DNA of 64,000 nucleotides from CAVVAY01 sp963746465 (GCA_963746465.1 CAVVAY010000005.1:930001-994000); one strand, 5' to 3'. Counted from the stretch's first letter, positions 47,330-56,501 are shown. Numbers and translations are program-made. The notes: generated by a model not told the origin, from the letters alone.

Positions 47330-48662
47330 GTGGACCTGTTCGAGGACGCCGCCGACGCACGAGGGCCGGCCGACAAGCCGCTGGCCGTGCGGATGCGCCC
47401 GGCCACCCTCGACGAGGTCGTCGGGCAGGAGCACCTGCTGGTGCCGGGCTCTCCGCTGCGTCGGCTGGTCGCAGGCGAGGGCGGGGTGGCCGGTCCGGCG
47501 TCGGTGATCCTCTGGGGACCGCCGGGGACCGGCAAGACGACGCTGGCCTACCTCGTGTCCTCGGCGACCGGACGGTCGTTCACCGAGCTCTCGGCGGTCA
47601 ACGCCGGCGTCAAGGACGTCCGCGCGGTGGTGGAGCAGGCGAGACGGCAGAGCGGCATGACGGGCCGCGAGACCGTGCTGTTCATCGACGAGGTGCACCG
47701 GTTCTCCAAGACCCAGCAGGACGCGTTGCTGCCGGCGGTGGAGAACCGCTGGGTGACGCTGGTGGCTGCGACCACCGAGAACCCGTACTTCTCGATCGTG
47801 TCGCCGCTGCTCTCCCGCTCGCTGCTGCTGACGCTGGCCTCGCTGGACGACGGCGGCGTCGAAGCAGTGATCCGCCGGGCGATCGCGGACGAGCGCGGCC
47901 TGGCGGGGGCGGTCGAGGTCTCGGACGAGGCGATGGCACACCTGCTCCGGGTGGCCGGCGGCGACGCCCGGCGGGCGCTGACGGCTCTCGAGGCTGGCGC
48001 CGGCGCCGCGATGGCCACCGGGGCGACCGTGCTCGACGTACAGACCCTGGAGACCGCCGTCGACCGGGCCGCGTTGCGCTACGACCGGGACGGCGACCAG
48101 CACTACGACGTGATCTCGGCGTTCATCAAGTCGGTGCGCGGCTCGGACGTCGATGCCGCGCTGCACTACCTGGCCCGGATGGTCGAGGCGGGGGAAGACC
48201 CGCGCTTCATCGCCCGCCGGCTGGTCATCCTCGCGTCCGAGGACATCGGCCTGGCCGACCCCAACGTCGCTGCTGGCCGCCGTGGCCGCCGCGGACGCCG
48301 TGGCGCTGATCGGCATGCCCGAGGGACGCATCAACCTCGCGCAGGCGGTGATCCACCTGTCGCTGGCGCCGAAGTCGAACGCGGTCGTCCTGGCCGTCGA
48401 CAGCGCGCTGGCCGACGTCCGGGCCGGCCTGGCGGGTCCGGTGCCGCCGCACCTGCGGGACGCCCACTACGGCGGCGCGGGCAAGGTCGGGTCCGGCGTC
48501 GGGTACGTGTACCCCCACGACCAGCCGGGCGGAGTCGCCGGGCAGCAGTACCCGCCGGACGTCGTCGTGCCCAAGACCTACTACCGGCCCACCCGGCACG
48601 GTGCCGAGGCCCGGCTGGCCGAGCTATGGGAGAAGCTCCGCGCCCTGGTCCGTGCCACCTGA
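47330..48662 (+). CDS. rarA: replication-associated recombination protein RarA/MgsA (frameshifted)
   Basis: AAA+ ATPase of the clamp-loader clade acting at stalled forks. Visible are RPATLDEVVGQEHLLVPGSPLRRL, Walker A WGPPGTGKTTLAY near residue 66, Walker B VLFIDEVHRFSKTQQDALLP near residue 118, sensor 1 LVAATTENPYFSIV near residue 144 and the MgsA C-terminal domain (HYDVISAFIKSVRGSDVDAALHYLARM, RFIARRLVILASEDIGLADP). One extra base near 48265-48268 shifts the frame; corrected, it reads LLAAVAAADAVALIGMPEGRINLAQ, total 443 residues. GTG start at 47330. Confidence 0.9.
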
Positions 48663-48691
48663 CGGCCGATCCGCGGCGGCGGTGTCCTCGG

Positions 48692-48711
48692 GCATGCGCG
48701 ACCTGCTGGGG
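48692..48711 (+). repeat. outer copy of the GCATGCGCGACC repeat
   Basis: GCATGCGCGACC, followed by TGCTGGGG, recurs almost exactly in the cluster at 49789-49903 on the other side of the endonuclease-like gene. It lies directly behind rarA and ends against the stop of that gene. A small GGGGT/ACCCC hairpin overlaps its end (48708-48721). Confidence 0.6.
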
Positions 48712-49644
48712 TCAGAACCCCGTCAGATCGCGGCCACCCCGCCCGGCTGGGACCCAGCCACGTGCAGCGAGGGCGGCGGCGAGCTGGGCGGCGACCCGCG
48801 CGGGCTCGTCGCGGACCGCGAACGCGGGGAACCGCAGCAGCCCCTCACGGGCGACCGCATGCTCGTTCCCGCGCCACATGTCTGTCCACCAGGTAGTGGC
48901 CTCCATGTGGAAGCGCCCGTCGATCTCGGCGACCAGCTCGAAGTCGTCCCAGTAGGCGTCGAGCCAGCGCCATCGTCCGCTCGCGTCCTTTCGCCGCACC
49001 TGTCGTGACGGCACGGGAAGCCGGAAGCGGCGGCACATGGTCACCAGCTCGCCCTCGGGCAGCGAGTGCGAGCCACCCTCGGCGTCCCGGATCGTCGCCA
49101 GGATGAGCTGACGTCGCCGGAGGTTCGGCACCGAACGCGCGACGACCGCGAGGTCGCCGGGGCGTACCAAGCGCTGCTGGACGCCCGAGGCGATGATCGC
49201 CCGGGCATCGTCAGGAATTGCCGCCCAGGACGCGGCGTCGACCAACGAGCGTGGCAGCCGGGTTCGAGGCGGAGAGCGCAGCGGATGAACGTGCTCAGAG
49301 CCCAGCCGGGTCGAGGAGTGGACGTCGAGGTCTGGCCGGTCGGTGACCTGACGGCCTTGCGGGACGAGCAGGTGCCGGCGCGCGGGTGCCCGGCCCTCCC
49401 AACCGTCCTGCGCTGCAGCGCTGAGCCCGGCGAGCACCGCAGCGCGACCACAGCACAGGAGATCGACCCAGATGGCCTGGTCTGGAGCGATCGGCCCGGA
49501 GTGCGTCACCACGACTCCGGGATGCGGCACCTGCCATCGCCCGCTCTCCACCTTCCACCGCAACGACTCGACCGACATCAGCCGCAGCAGCTGCGCCCTG
49601 GTCGCCACTCCTTGCTGCTCGGCCAGCAGGCCGGCGAGCGCCAT
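48712..49644 (-). CDS. AbiEi-like winged helix plus DUF559/Vsr-type endonuclease-like domain
   Basis: A 310-residue protein. The N-terminus (LAGLLAEQQGVATRAQLLRLM, then VESGRWQVPHPGVVVTHSG) resembles the winged-helix part of AbiEi-type antitoxins. The C-terminal 110 residues resemble the small restriction-endonuclease-like DUF559 fold, with WRWLDAYWDDFELVAEIDGRFH providing the D and E-x-D-G residues near residue 240. No partner toxin gene lies beside it, so a toxin-antitoxin role is doubtful. It is inserted between rarA and the alaS operon and bracketed by copies of one repeat. ATG at 49644; an earlier GTG is possible. Confidence 0.7.
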   Translation of the reverse strand: MALAGLLAEQQGVATRAQLLRLMSVESLRWKVESGRWQVPHPGVVVTHSGPIAPDQAIWVDLLCCGRAAVLAGLSAAAQDGWEGRAPARRHLLVPQGRQVTDRPDLDVHSSTRLGSEHVHPLRSPPRTRLPRSLVDAASWAAIPDDARAIIASGVQQRLVRPGDLAVVARSVPNLRRRQLILATIRDAEGGSHSLPEGELVTMCRRFRLPVPSRQVRRKDASGRWRWLDAYWDDFELVAEIDGRFHMEATTWWTDMWRGNEHAVAREGLLRFPAFAVRDEPARVAAQLAAALAARGWVPAGRGGRDLTGF

Positions 49645-49788
49645 AAGTCCGACGGCCGGCACTCGGCACGGCGATGTCGTCACGGCCGTCAGCCTGCAGA
49701 GCTTTTCGGGCCGACGACTGCGCCACGCGGCAGCCTGTGGACGACGACCGGACCGGGTACGGGCTGGGGACGGCCGGCAGTAGCCCGG

Positions 49789-49903
49789 GTGCATGCGCGA
49801 CCAGCGGGGGGCGGGCGCCCTGTGCATGCGCGACCAGCAGGGGCCAGCACCCCTCGGGATCGCGCATGCCCGGGTCGACGGACCCCCGCGGATCGCGCAT
49901 GCC
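49789..49903. repeat. four-unit direct/inverted repeat cluster
   Basis: Two direct copies of GTGCATGCGCGACCAGC start at 49789 and 49822, 33 bases apart. Two copies of GGATCGCGCATGCC, the reverse complement of the same core with C changed to T, start at 49857 and 49890, again 33 bases apart. The cluster fills most of the 291-base gap between the endonuclease-like gene and the DUF948 gene. A related unit lies at 48692. Nothing coding is evident here. Confidence 0.7.
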
Positions 49904-49935
49904 GGGGTCTCGGGGCCCGCGATAGGGTCGGGCGC

Positions 49936-50367
49936 ATGTCGGTCGGAGAGGTCGCGGGGCTCATCGCGGCACTGGCGTTCGTGCTGCTGGTGGGCGCACT
50001 GGCGATCCCGCTCGTCAAGCTCGGCGGCGTGCTGGACGAGACCCGGAGCATGATCAAGGGGGTCTCCGACGAGACGGTCCCGCTGCTCAACGAGGTCACC
50101 ACGACGGTGACCACGACGAACGCCCAGCTGGTCCGGGTCGACGCGATCACCTCCAACGTCCAGGCCGCGACGACCAACGTCTCGGCGCTCACCGCACTGC
50201 TCGCGGCCACCCTCGGCGGCCCGGTGGTCAAGGTCGCCGCCTTCACCTACGGCGTCCGGAGCGCCCTGGCCGACCGCCCGGGTTCGCGCACCCGGCGCAA
50301 GGTGGCCGACCAGACCCGGGCCGACCAGGCTGCCGCGCGCGCGGCGAAGCGGCGGAAGGCGCAGTAG
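49936..50367 (+). CDS. DUF948 membrane protein
   Basis: A 143-residue protein with one N-terminal membrane helix (VAGLIAALAFVLLVGALAIPLVKLG), then an extended helical stretch (LDETRSMIKGVSDETVPLLNEVTTTVTTTNAQLVRVDAITSNVQAATTN) typical of DUF948, a short hydrophobic patch and a basic tail. Function unknown. ATG at 49936. Its stop is followed at once by the next gene and then alaS, the usual actinobacterial trio. Confidence 0.85.
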   Translation: MSVGEVAGLIAALAFVLLVGALAIPLVKLGGVLDETRSMIKGVSDETVPLLNEVTTTVTTTNAQLVRVDAITSNVQAATTNVSALTALLAATLGGPVVKVAAFTYGVRSALADRPGSRTRRKVADQTRADQAAARAAKRRKAQ

Positions 50368-50676
50368 ATGCGACGCCTGTTCTGGGTCGCCGTCGGGGCG
50401 GCCGCCGGGGTCTACGCCGTCCGCAAGGTGCAGAAGACCCTGCACGCCTACAGCGCCACCGGCCTGGCCGAGCGCGCCACCGGGGTCGGCGGCAGCGTGC
50501 GCGCGTTCGCCGACGAGGTCCGAGCCGGCATGGCCGAGCGCGAGGCCGAGCTGCGCGAGGCGCTGGGCATGGAGCCGGCCGCGGACCAGCCGCTGTCACC
50601 TGCCGACGCCGCCGACCTGATCGACCACCCGGCGAGTGACCGCCGGGGCGGTCGCAGCACATCGAGGAGCACCTGA
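50368..50676 (+). CDS. small conserved protein between DUF948 gene and alaS
   Basis: A 102-residue protein with a hydrophobic start (MRRLFWVAVGAAAGVYAVRKVQKTL) that may anchor it in the membrane, a helical region (RATGVGGSVRAFADEVRAGMAEREAELREALG) and an acidic end. Similar proteins occupy this position in other actinobacteria (DUF6167, as far as I recall). Its ATG directly follows the DUF948 stop, and its stop overlaps alaS (TGATG). Confidence 0.7.
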   Translation: MRRLFWVAVGAAAGVYAVRKVQKTLHAYSATGLAERATGVGGSVRAFADEVRAGMAEREAELREALGMEPAADQPLSPADAADLIDHPASDRRGGRSTSRST

Positions 50677-53354
50677 TGGAGACCGCCGAGATCAAGCGTC
50701 GGTGGCTGCAGTTCTTCGGCGAGCGCGACCACACCGTCGTCCCCAGCGCATCGCTGCTGCTCGACGACCCCAACCTGCTGTTCGTCAACGCCGGCATGGT
50801 GCCGTTCAAGCCGTTCCTGCTCGGTCAGCAGACGCCGCCGTACCTCCGGGCGACCAGCGTGCAGAAGTGCCTGCGCACCCTCGACATCGAGGAGGTCGGG
50901 AAGACCAGCCGGCATGGCACGTTCTTCCAGATGAACGGCAACTTCTCCTTCGGCGACTACTTCAAGGAAGGCGCCATCGAGCTGGCCTGGGAGCTGGTCA
51001 CCCGGTCGCAGGCCGACGGCGGCTACGGCTTCGACGAGGCGGTGCTCTACGCCAGCGTGCTGGCCGACGACGACGAGGCCGTCGCGCTGTGGAAGAAGGT
51101 CGCCGGCCTGCCCGACGACCGCATCGTGCGGCTCGGCAAGAAGGACAACTACTGGTCGATGGGCGTGCCCGGCCCCGGTGGCCCGTCCAGCGAGATCCTC
51201 ATCGACCGCGGCCAGGAGTTCGGCAAGGACGGCGACTGGGACGCGGGCGACCGCTACATGGAGTTCTGGAACCTCGTCTTCATGCAGGACGAGCTGTCCG
51301 CGGTCCGCAGCAAGGAGGACTTCGACGTCGCCGGTCCGTTGCCGAAGAAGAACATCGACACCGGCATGGGCCTCGAGCGGGTCGCGTTCCTGCTCCAGGG
51401 CGTCGACAACTTGTACGAGATCGACGAGGTCTACCCGGTGCTCGAGCGGGCTGCCGAGATGGCCGGCAAGCGCTACGGCCACGAGCAGGAGGACGACGTG
51501 CGCCTGCGCGTCGTCGCCGACCACGTGCGCAGCGCGCTGATGCTCATCGGCGACGGTGTGACGCCGGGCAACGAGGCGCGGGGCTACGTGCTGCGCCGGC
51601 TGCTGCGCCGGGTGGTCCGCTCTATGCGGCTGCTCGGCGTCGACGAGCCGGTGGTGCCCGAGCTGCTCGCGATCTCCAAGGACGCGATGGCGCCGTCGTA
51701 CCCGGAGCTGGCGCGCGACTTCGCCCGCATCTCGACGATCGCGACGACCGAGGAGGAGATCTTCCGGGGCACCCTGCGCGCCGGTACGACGATCCTCGAC
51801 ACCGCGGTCCGGGAGACCAGGGCAGCCGGCGGCACGACGTTGTCCGGCGAGCGCGCCTTCCAGCTGCACGACACCTTCGGCTTCCCGATCGACCTCACGC
51901 TCGAGATGGCCGAGGAGCAGGGCCTGGAGGTCGACCGCGAGGGTTTCCGCCGGCTGATGACCGAGCAGCGCGACCGGGCCAAGGCCGACGCCCGCGAGCG
52001 ACGTCAGGGGCACGCCGACGTCTCGGCGTACCGCGCGGTGCTGGACGCCGGCGGGCCGAGCGCGTTCACCGGCTACGACGAGGTCGTCAGCGAGGCGAAC
52101 GTCGTCGGCCTGCTCATCGACGGGGCGACGGTGCCGGTGGCGACCTCCGGCCAGGACGTCGAGATCGTCCTGGACCGCACCCCGCTCTACGCCGAGGGCG
52201 GCGGCCAGCTCGCCGACCACGGCACGCTGCGGTTCGCGGGCGGCGCCCGGGTCGAGGTCACCGACGTCCAGACGCCGATGACCGGCCTGATCGTGCACCG
52301 CGGCCGGGTCGTGAGCGGCGAGATCACCCGGGGCGACCAGGTCGTGGCCGAGGTCGACGTGTCCCGGCGCCGGGCGATCAGCAGGGCCCACACGGCGACC
52401 CACCTCGTGCACAAGGCGTTCCGCTCCGCGCTGGGCGACACCGCTACCCAGGCCGGCTCCGAGAACGCGCCCGGACGGTTCCGTTTCGACTTCAACGCCA
52501 GCGGCGCGATCCCGCCGACCGTGCTCCGCGACGTCGAGCAGGAGGTCAACGAGGTGCTCGCGGCCGACCTCGACGTCCGTGCCGAGGTCATGACCCAGGA
52601 GCAGGCGGTCGCCACGGGTGCCATGGCGCTGTTCGGGGAGAAGTACGGCGACGAGGTCCGCGTGGTCTCGGTCGGCGAATGGGCGCGCGAGCTCTGCGGC
52701 GGCACCCACGCCCAACGGTCCGGCCAGCTCGGCCTGGTCAGCATCCTGGGCGAGCAGTCGATCGGTGCCGGCGTGCGACGCGTCGAGGCGCTGGTCGGCG
52801 TCGACGCCTACCAGTTCCTGGCCCGCGAGCACGCGCTGGTCAGCCAGCTCACCGAGGCCCTCAAGGTGCGCCCCGAGCAGCTGCCGGACCGGGTGGCGGC
52901 TCTGACCGCCCGGCTGCGCGAGGTCGAGAAGGACCTGGAGAAGGTGCGGTCCTCGCAGGTCCTCGCGGCGGCCGGCGAGCTGGCCGCGAACCCGACCGAC
53001 GTCTTCGGGGTCGGCGTGGTGGCTCATCGGGCTCCTGACGGCACGGCCGCGGACGACCTGCGCAAGCTCGTGCTCGACGTGCGCGGCCGGATCCCGGGGG
53101 AGCGGCCGGCTGCCGTGGCGATGGTCTCGGTCGCGAACGGCAGGCCGGTCGTCGTGGTCGCTGTGAACGCGAAGGGCCGCGAGTGGGGCGTCAAGGCCGG
53201 CGAGCTGGTGCGGGTCGCCGCGGGTGTCCTCGGTGGAGGCGGCGGCGGCAAGGACGACGTCGCGCAGGGTGGCGGCACCGACCCGGCGAAGGTCGACGAG
53301 GCGCTGCGCAGCATCGAGCACACCGTCGGCCGGCGGGTCACCGGAAGCGCGTGA
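50676..53354 (+). CDS. alaS: alanyl-tRNA synthetase
   Basis: Charges tRNA-Ala and edits Ser/Gly mischarging. The 892-residue protein has the class II core (RWLQFFGERDHTVVPSASLL, SVQKCLRTLDIEEVGKTSRHGTFFQMNGNFSFGDYFKE), the editing domain with HTATHLVHKAFRSALGD near residue 570 and the zinc pair region ELCGGTHAQRSGQLG near residue 668. The C-Ala domain follows, with a long helix (ARLREVEKDLEKVRSSQVLAAAGELA) and a glycine-rich GGGGGGKDDVAQGGG. ATG at 50676. No frameshift, unlike the other synthetases here except thrS. Confidence 0.97.
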   Translation: METAEIKRRWLQFFGERDHTVVPSASLLLDDPNLLFVNAGMVPFKPFLLGQQTPPYLRATSVQKCLRTLDIEEVGKTSRHGTFFQMNGNFSFGDYFKEGAIELAWELVTRSQADGGYGFDEAVLYASVLADDDEAVALWKKVAGLPDDRIVRLGKKDNYWSMGVPGPGGPSSEILIDRGQEFGKDGDWDAGDRYMEFWNLVFMQDELSAVRSKEDFDVAGPLPKKNIDTGMGLERVAFLLQGVDNLYEIDEVYPVLERAAEMAGKRYGHEQEDDVRLRVVADHVRSALMLIGDGVTPGNEARGYVLRRLLRRVVRSMRLLGVDEPVVPELLAISKDAMAPSYPELARDFARISTIATTEEEIFRGTLRAGTTILDTAVRETRAAGGTTLSGERAFQLHDTFGFPIDLTLEMAEEQGLEVDREGFRRLMTEQRDRAKADARERRQGHADVSAYRAVLDAGGPSAFTGYDEVVSEANVVGLLIDGATVPVATSGQDVEIVLDRTPLYAEGGGQLADHGTLRFAGGARVEVTDVQTPMTGLIVHRGRVVSGEITRGDQVVAEVDVSRRRAISRAHTATHLVHKAFRSALGDTATQAGSENAPGRFRFDFNASGAIPPTVLRDVEQEVNEVLAADLDVRAEVMTQEQAVATGAMALFGEKYGDEVRVVSVGEWARELCGGTHAQRSGQLGLVSILGEQSIGAGVRRVEALVGVDAYQFLAREHALVSQLTEALKVRPEQLPDRVAALTARLREVEKDLEKVRSSQVLAAAGELAANPTDVFGVGVVAHRAPDGTAADDLRKLVLDVRGRIPGERPAAVAMVSVANGRPVVVVAVNAKGREWGVKAGELVRVAAGVLGGGGGGKDDVAQGGGTDPAKVDEALRSIEHTVGRRVTGSA

Positions 53355-53371
53355 GGCCGGGCGACGCGACC

Positions 53372-53890
53372 ATGCGGGCCGGCGTGCGGCTGGGAGTCGA
53401 CGTGGGGTCGGTCCGGGTCGGCGTGGCCGCGTGCGACCCGGCCGGCCTGATCGCGACGCCGGTCCAGACCCTGCGCCGGCACCGGGGAGACCTGGACGCG
53501 CTGGCAGCCCTGGTCACGGAGCGTGACGCGGTGGAGGTCGTGGTGGGCCTGCCCACGTCGCTGTCCGGCCGCCCCGGGCCGGCCGCCGAGGCCGCCGAGG
53601 CCTACGCCGGGCTGCTGGCCGACCGCCTGGAGGTGCCCGTCCGGCTGGTCGACGAGCGGTTCTCGACCGTGGGCGCTCAGCGTGGACTGCATGCGAGCGG
53701 GGTAGACACGCGCAGGGGGCGCAGCGTCATCGACCAGGCCGCTGCTGTCATCATCTTGCAAGGGGCGCTGGACACCGAGAGGGCGTCCGGCGTGGCACCT
53801 GGCCGGCTCGTCGAGCGCACCGCAGGGGGCGACGGGCCCGGCGCTCGCGAGGTCTTAGGAGCGCCGGACGACCTGAGAGGCGAGGCATGA
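53372..53890 (+). CDS. ruvX: Holliday junction resolvase-like protein RuvX (YqgF)
   Basis: RNase-H-fold nuclease of the YqgF family, implicated in 16S rRNA 5' maturation or junction resolution. The 172-residue protein has VRLGVDVGSVRVGVAACDPAG at the start (first Asp), VVVGLPTSLSGRPGPAA near residue 60, VRLVDERFSTVGA near residue 93 and IDQAAAVIILQGALD (final Asp) near residue 122. A GTG at 53351 overlapping the alaS stop is an equally plausible start. The stop overlaps the mltG start (ATGA). Confidence 0.92.
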   Translation: MRAGVRLGVDVGSVRVGVAACDPAGLIATPVQTLRRHRGDLDALAALVTERDAVEVVVGLPTSLSGRPGPAAEAAEAYAGLLADRLEVPVRLVDERFSTVGAQRGLHASGVDTRRGRSVIDQAAAVIILQGALDTERASGVAPGRLVERTAGGDGPGAREVLGAPDDLRGEA

Positions 53891-55002
53891 CCGATCTGTC
53901 CGTGTGGTCGGACGAGGAGGCGCGGCCCCGGCGGCGCCGCCGCAGGCGCAAGAACAACCGTGGCAAGAACGCCTTCGCCGTGGTGGTCGCCCTGCTCCTC
54001 GTGTTCGCCGTCATCGGCGGCGGCGCGGTGCTCGCCATGGGCGGCATCAGCAAGCTGAAGGACGCGTTCTCGTCCTCGACCGCACCCGACTACCCGGGTC
54101 CGGGCGAGGGGGACGTCGTGATCGAGGTGAAGTCCGGCCAGACCGCCGCCGACGTGGCCAAGACTCTGAAGGCCGAGGACGTCGTCAAGAGCACTCAGGC
54201 GTTCGTCGAGGTGGCCTACGCCAACCCGGACGCCTCCAACCTGCAGCCCGGCTTCTACCAGCTGCAGCGGAAGATGACCGCCGCCGACGCCCTGGCCACC
54301 GTGCTCGACCCGGCCGCCCGGATCCAGGCGCGGGTCACCCTTCCGGAAGGCCTCCGGCTGGACGAGACCCTGAAGAAGCTCGCCAAGGACACCGAGCTGC
54401 CGATCAGGGACTACGAGAAGGCGCTCAAGCGCGAGTCCGGCAAGCTCGGCCTCCCGGGCTACGCGGAGGGCAACCCGGAGGGCTTCCTCTACCCGGCGAC
54501 CTACGACGTGCAGCCGAACGCCGACGCTGCCGCCGTGCTGACCCAGCTCTTCGACGCCTACGCCGCAGCCGCTGACAAGGCCGGGGTCGAGCGCACCAAG
54601 CGGTCCCCGGAGGAGATCGTCGTCATCGCCAGCTTGGTGGAGGCCGAGGCCCGGCTGCCGGAGGACTTCGGCAAGGTGGCCCGGGTGGTCTACAACCGGC
54701 TCGAGCAGGGCATGCCGCTGCAGTTCGACTCGACGGTCAACTACGCGCTCAAGGCCGACGAGGAGATCGTCACCTACCAGGACCTGGGCGTCGACTCGCC
54801 GTACAACACGTACAAGAACACCGGGCTGCCGCCCGCGCCGATCAACTCGCCGGGGCTCGCCGCGATGACCGCAGCGGTCAACCCGACCGAGGGCGACTGG
54901 CTGTACTTCGTCACCACCGACCCGCAGAAGGGGACGACGAAGTTCACCGGCGACTACCAGGAGTTCCTCCGGTTCAAGGACGAGCTCAAGTCCAACCAGT
55001 GA
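53887..55002 (+). CDS. mltG: endolytic transglycosylase MltG
   Basis: Membrane-bound enzyme that cuts nascent peptidoglycan glycan strands. The 371-residue protein has a basic cytoplasmic start (RPRRRRRRRKNNRGKN), one helix (AFAVVVALLLVFAVIGGGAVLAM), a LysM-like region (IEVKSGQTAADVAKTLKAEDVV) and the YceG domain with the catalytic glutamate in IASLVEAEARLPEDFGKVARVVYNRL near residue 251. PYNTYKNTGLPPAPINSPG near residue 300 is family-typical. Overlaps ruvX at its start and aroE at its end (GTGA). Confidence 0.93.
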   Translation: MTDLSVWSDEEARPRRRRRRRKNNRGKNAFAVVVALLLVFAVIGGGAVLAMGGISKLKDAFSSSTAPDYPGPGEGDVVIEVKSGQTAADVAKTLKAEDVVKSTQAFVEVAYANPDASNLQPGFYQLQRKMTAADALATVLDPAARIQARVTLPEGLRLDETLKKLAKDTELPIRDYEKALKRESGKLGLPGYAEGNPEGFLYPATYDVQPNADAAAVLTQLFDAYAAAADKAGVERTKRSPEEIVVIASLVEAEARLPEDFGKVARVVYNRLEQGMPLQFDSTVNYALKADEEIVTYQDLGVDSPYNTYKNTGLPPAPINSPGLAAMTAAVNPTEGDWLYFVTTDPQKGTTKFTGDYQEFLRFKDELKSNQ

Positions 55003-55835
55003 CCGCGGGTGCCGTGCCGTGCCGGGCCGCGGTGCTCGGCTCACCGATCGGGCACTCCCTCTCACCGGTGCTGCACCGCGCGGCGTACGAGCACCTCGGG
55101 CTGACCGGCTGGTCCTACGACGCACACGACGTCGACGTGGCCGGCCTGGGCCGGTTCCTGGCCGACCTCGACCGGTCCTGGGCCGGGCTGTCGCTGACGA
55201 TGCCGCTCAAGGCCGCCGTCCTGCCGCTGCTGGATGCGGCTTCCCCGGTGGTGGAGACCGTCGGCGCGGCCAACACCGTGCTGCTGCGGGACGGTCTGCG
55301 GGTGGGGGAGAACACCGACGTCCCGGGCCTCGTCGGGGCACTGGCCGGCCGGGGGGTCACCTCGGTCGACCGGGCGGTGGTTCTCGGCGGCGGTGCCACG
55401 GCCCGCTCGGCGGTGGCGGCGCTGGCTGCTGTGACCGGCTCGGTGCGGGTCTACGTCCGCGACCCGGCCCGCCGGGCCGGGCTGGCCGCTGCCGCTGCCG
55501 GTTCAGGGATCACCCTCGAGCTCGAGCCGTGGGCCCGCGCGGCCGACGCCCTGGACGCGCCGCTGGTCGTCGCGGCGGCGGCCGCCGGAGCCACCGACCC
55601 GCTGGTCCCGGCCGTGCCGCGTGCGGTCGGCGTGCTCTTCGAGGTGCTCTACGACCCCTGGCCGACCCCGCTCGCGGCCGCCTGGGGCGCCCGCGGCGGC
55701 CAGGTCGTCGACGGCCTGGACCTGCTCGTCCACCAGGCCGTGCTGCAGGTGTCCCTGATGACCCGCGTCGAGGTGGAGCCGGCCGACCTGGCACAGGTGC
55801 TGCGAGCGGCCGGGGAGCGCGCGCTGCGCGCCTGA
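54999..55835 (+). CDS. aroE: shikimate dehydrogenase AroE
   Basis: NADPH-dependent reduction of 3-dehydroshikimate in aromatic amino acid synthesis. The 278-residue protein shows LGSPIGHSLSPVLHRAAYEHLGL (shikimate-binding serines), LSLTMPLKAAVLPLLD with the catalytic lysine near residue 68, GAANTVLLRDG, NTDVPGLVGAL and the nucleotide-binding VVLGGGATARSAVAAL near residue 127. GTG start overlapping mltG. Last gene before the pilus locus; 146 bases without a gene follow. Confidence 0.93.
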   Translation: MTAGAVPCRAAVLGSPIGHSLSPVLHRAAYEHLGLTGWSYDAHDVDVAGLGRFLADLDRSWAGLSLTMPLKAAVLPLLDAASPVVETVGAANTVLLRDGLRVGENTDVPGLVGALAGRGVTSVDRAVVLGGGATARSAVAALAAVTGSVRVYVRDPARRAGLAAAAAGSGITLELEPWARAADALDAPLVVAAAAAGATDPLVPAVPRAVGVLFEVLYDPWPTPLAAAWGARGGQVVDGLDLLVHQAVLQVSLMTRVEVEPADLAQVLRAAGERALRA

Positions 55836-55900
55836 GGTCAGCTGCCGGCAGCGGCTCGCCGGGTCATCCGAGCGGCCGACCTGCCGTCGTCCGGCCGTCG

Positions 55901-55929
55901 CTCAAGCATCCGGGCAACCCCGCCGATGG
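55901..55929 (+). promoter_or_regulatory. sigma-28 (FliA/WhiG)-type promoter for the roadblock-PATAN-GTPase genes
   Basis: CTCAAG (55901-55906), 15 bases, then GCCGATGG (55922-55929). The -10 matches the FliA/WhiG family GCCGATAA core, and the CTCA-type -35 is that reported for actinobacterial FliA promoters. The start codon at 55982 is 53 bases downstream. The same arrangement with identical spacing occurs before pilT and the pilin gene. Confidence 0.7.
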
Positions 55930-55981
55930 GTCAGGGACGGAACGGGTGGAACGACCCGGCAGCAGCGGCACGAGGTGGACG

Positions 55982-56500
55982 ATGAGCGAAGCGTATGGCG
56001 ACCAGTCGTCGGCTGGCCCGAGCAGGTCGAGCCGGCTGGACCGGATCCTGAGCGAGCTGGTGGGCCAGGTCCCCGAGATCGAGGCCGCCTCCGTGGTGTC
56101 CTTCGACGGTCTCGCGATGGCCTCCGCCCTGCCGCCGGACATGGACGAGGACCGGGTCGCCGCCATGAGCGCCGCCCTGCTCTCGCTGGGCGAGCGAGCA
56201 GCCGAGGGTCTCGGCCGCGGCGCCCTCTCCCAGGTCTACATCGAGGGCGAGAACGGCACCGTCTTCCTCATCTCGGCCGACGACGAGGCCGTCGTGGTCG
56301 CGGTCGCGGCCAAGGGCGCCAAGGTCGGTCTGATGCTCTTCGAGGTACGCCGGGCAGCCGCCGCCGTCGCCGAGGCGCTGCGCGTCGAGCTGGCCCACGA
56401 CGACGCCCCCGAGCCCCCCGCCCCGCTGCAGGTCGTCACCCAGCCCACCTACTACGAGCAGGCTGGCCCCACTCCGACCGAGACGCCGAGCTGGAGCTGA
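55982..56500 (+). CDS. roadblock/LC7 domain protein (MglB-like)
   Basis: A 172-residue protein. Residues 20-125 form one roadblock/LC7 domain: RLDRILSELVGQVPEIEAASVVSFDGLAMASALPPDMDEDRVAAMSAALLSLGERAAEGL and later VYIEGENGTVFLISADDEAVVVAVAAKGAKVGLMLFEVRRAAAAVAEAL. The last 40 residues are proline-rich and disordered. Such proteins are often GTPase-activating partners of MglA-like GTPases, one of which is encoded two genes downstream. ATG at 55982. First gene of the pilus locus. Confidence 0.85.
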   Translation: MSEAYGDQSSAGPSRSSRLDRILSELVGQVPEIEAASVVSFDGLAMASALPPDMDEDRVAAMSAALLSLGERAAEGLGRGALSQVYIEGENGTVFLISADDEAVVVAVAAKGAKVGLMLFEVRRAAAAVAEALRVELAHDDAPEPPAPLQVVTQPTYYEQAGPTPTETPSWS

Positions 56501-56501
56501 G

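Noticed and set aside
48708..48721. Bidirectional terminator between rarA and the endonuclease-like gene
   Set aside because: The GGGGT/ACCCC stem is only five pairs with no T-run; too weak to call.
48712..49644. Toxin-antitoxin pair (AbiEi with AbiEii)
   Set aside because: Only an AbiEi-like winged helix is present, fused to a nuclease-like domain; no nucleotidyltransferase toxin gene is adjacent.
50448..53321. 957-codon antisense frame over alaS
   Set aside because: Pure shadow of an intact alaS; the composition is H/V/D/L/R-rich without any motif.
55836..55981. Second c-di-GMP riboswitch before the roadblock gene
   Set aside because: It has CGGGCAACC and GGGACGG-like pieces, but no CGCAAAG element and no convincing closing stem; the CTCAAG promoter already explains part of the similarity.
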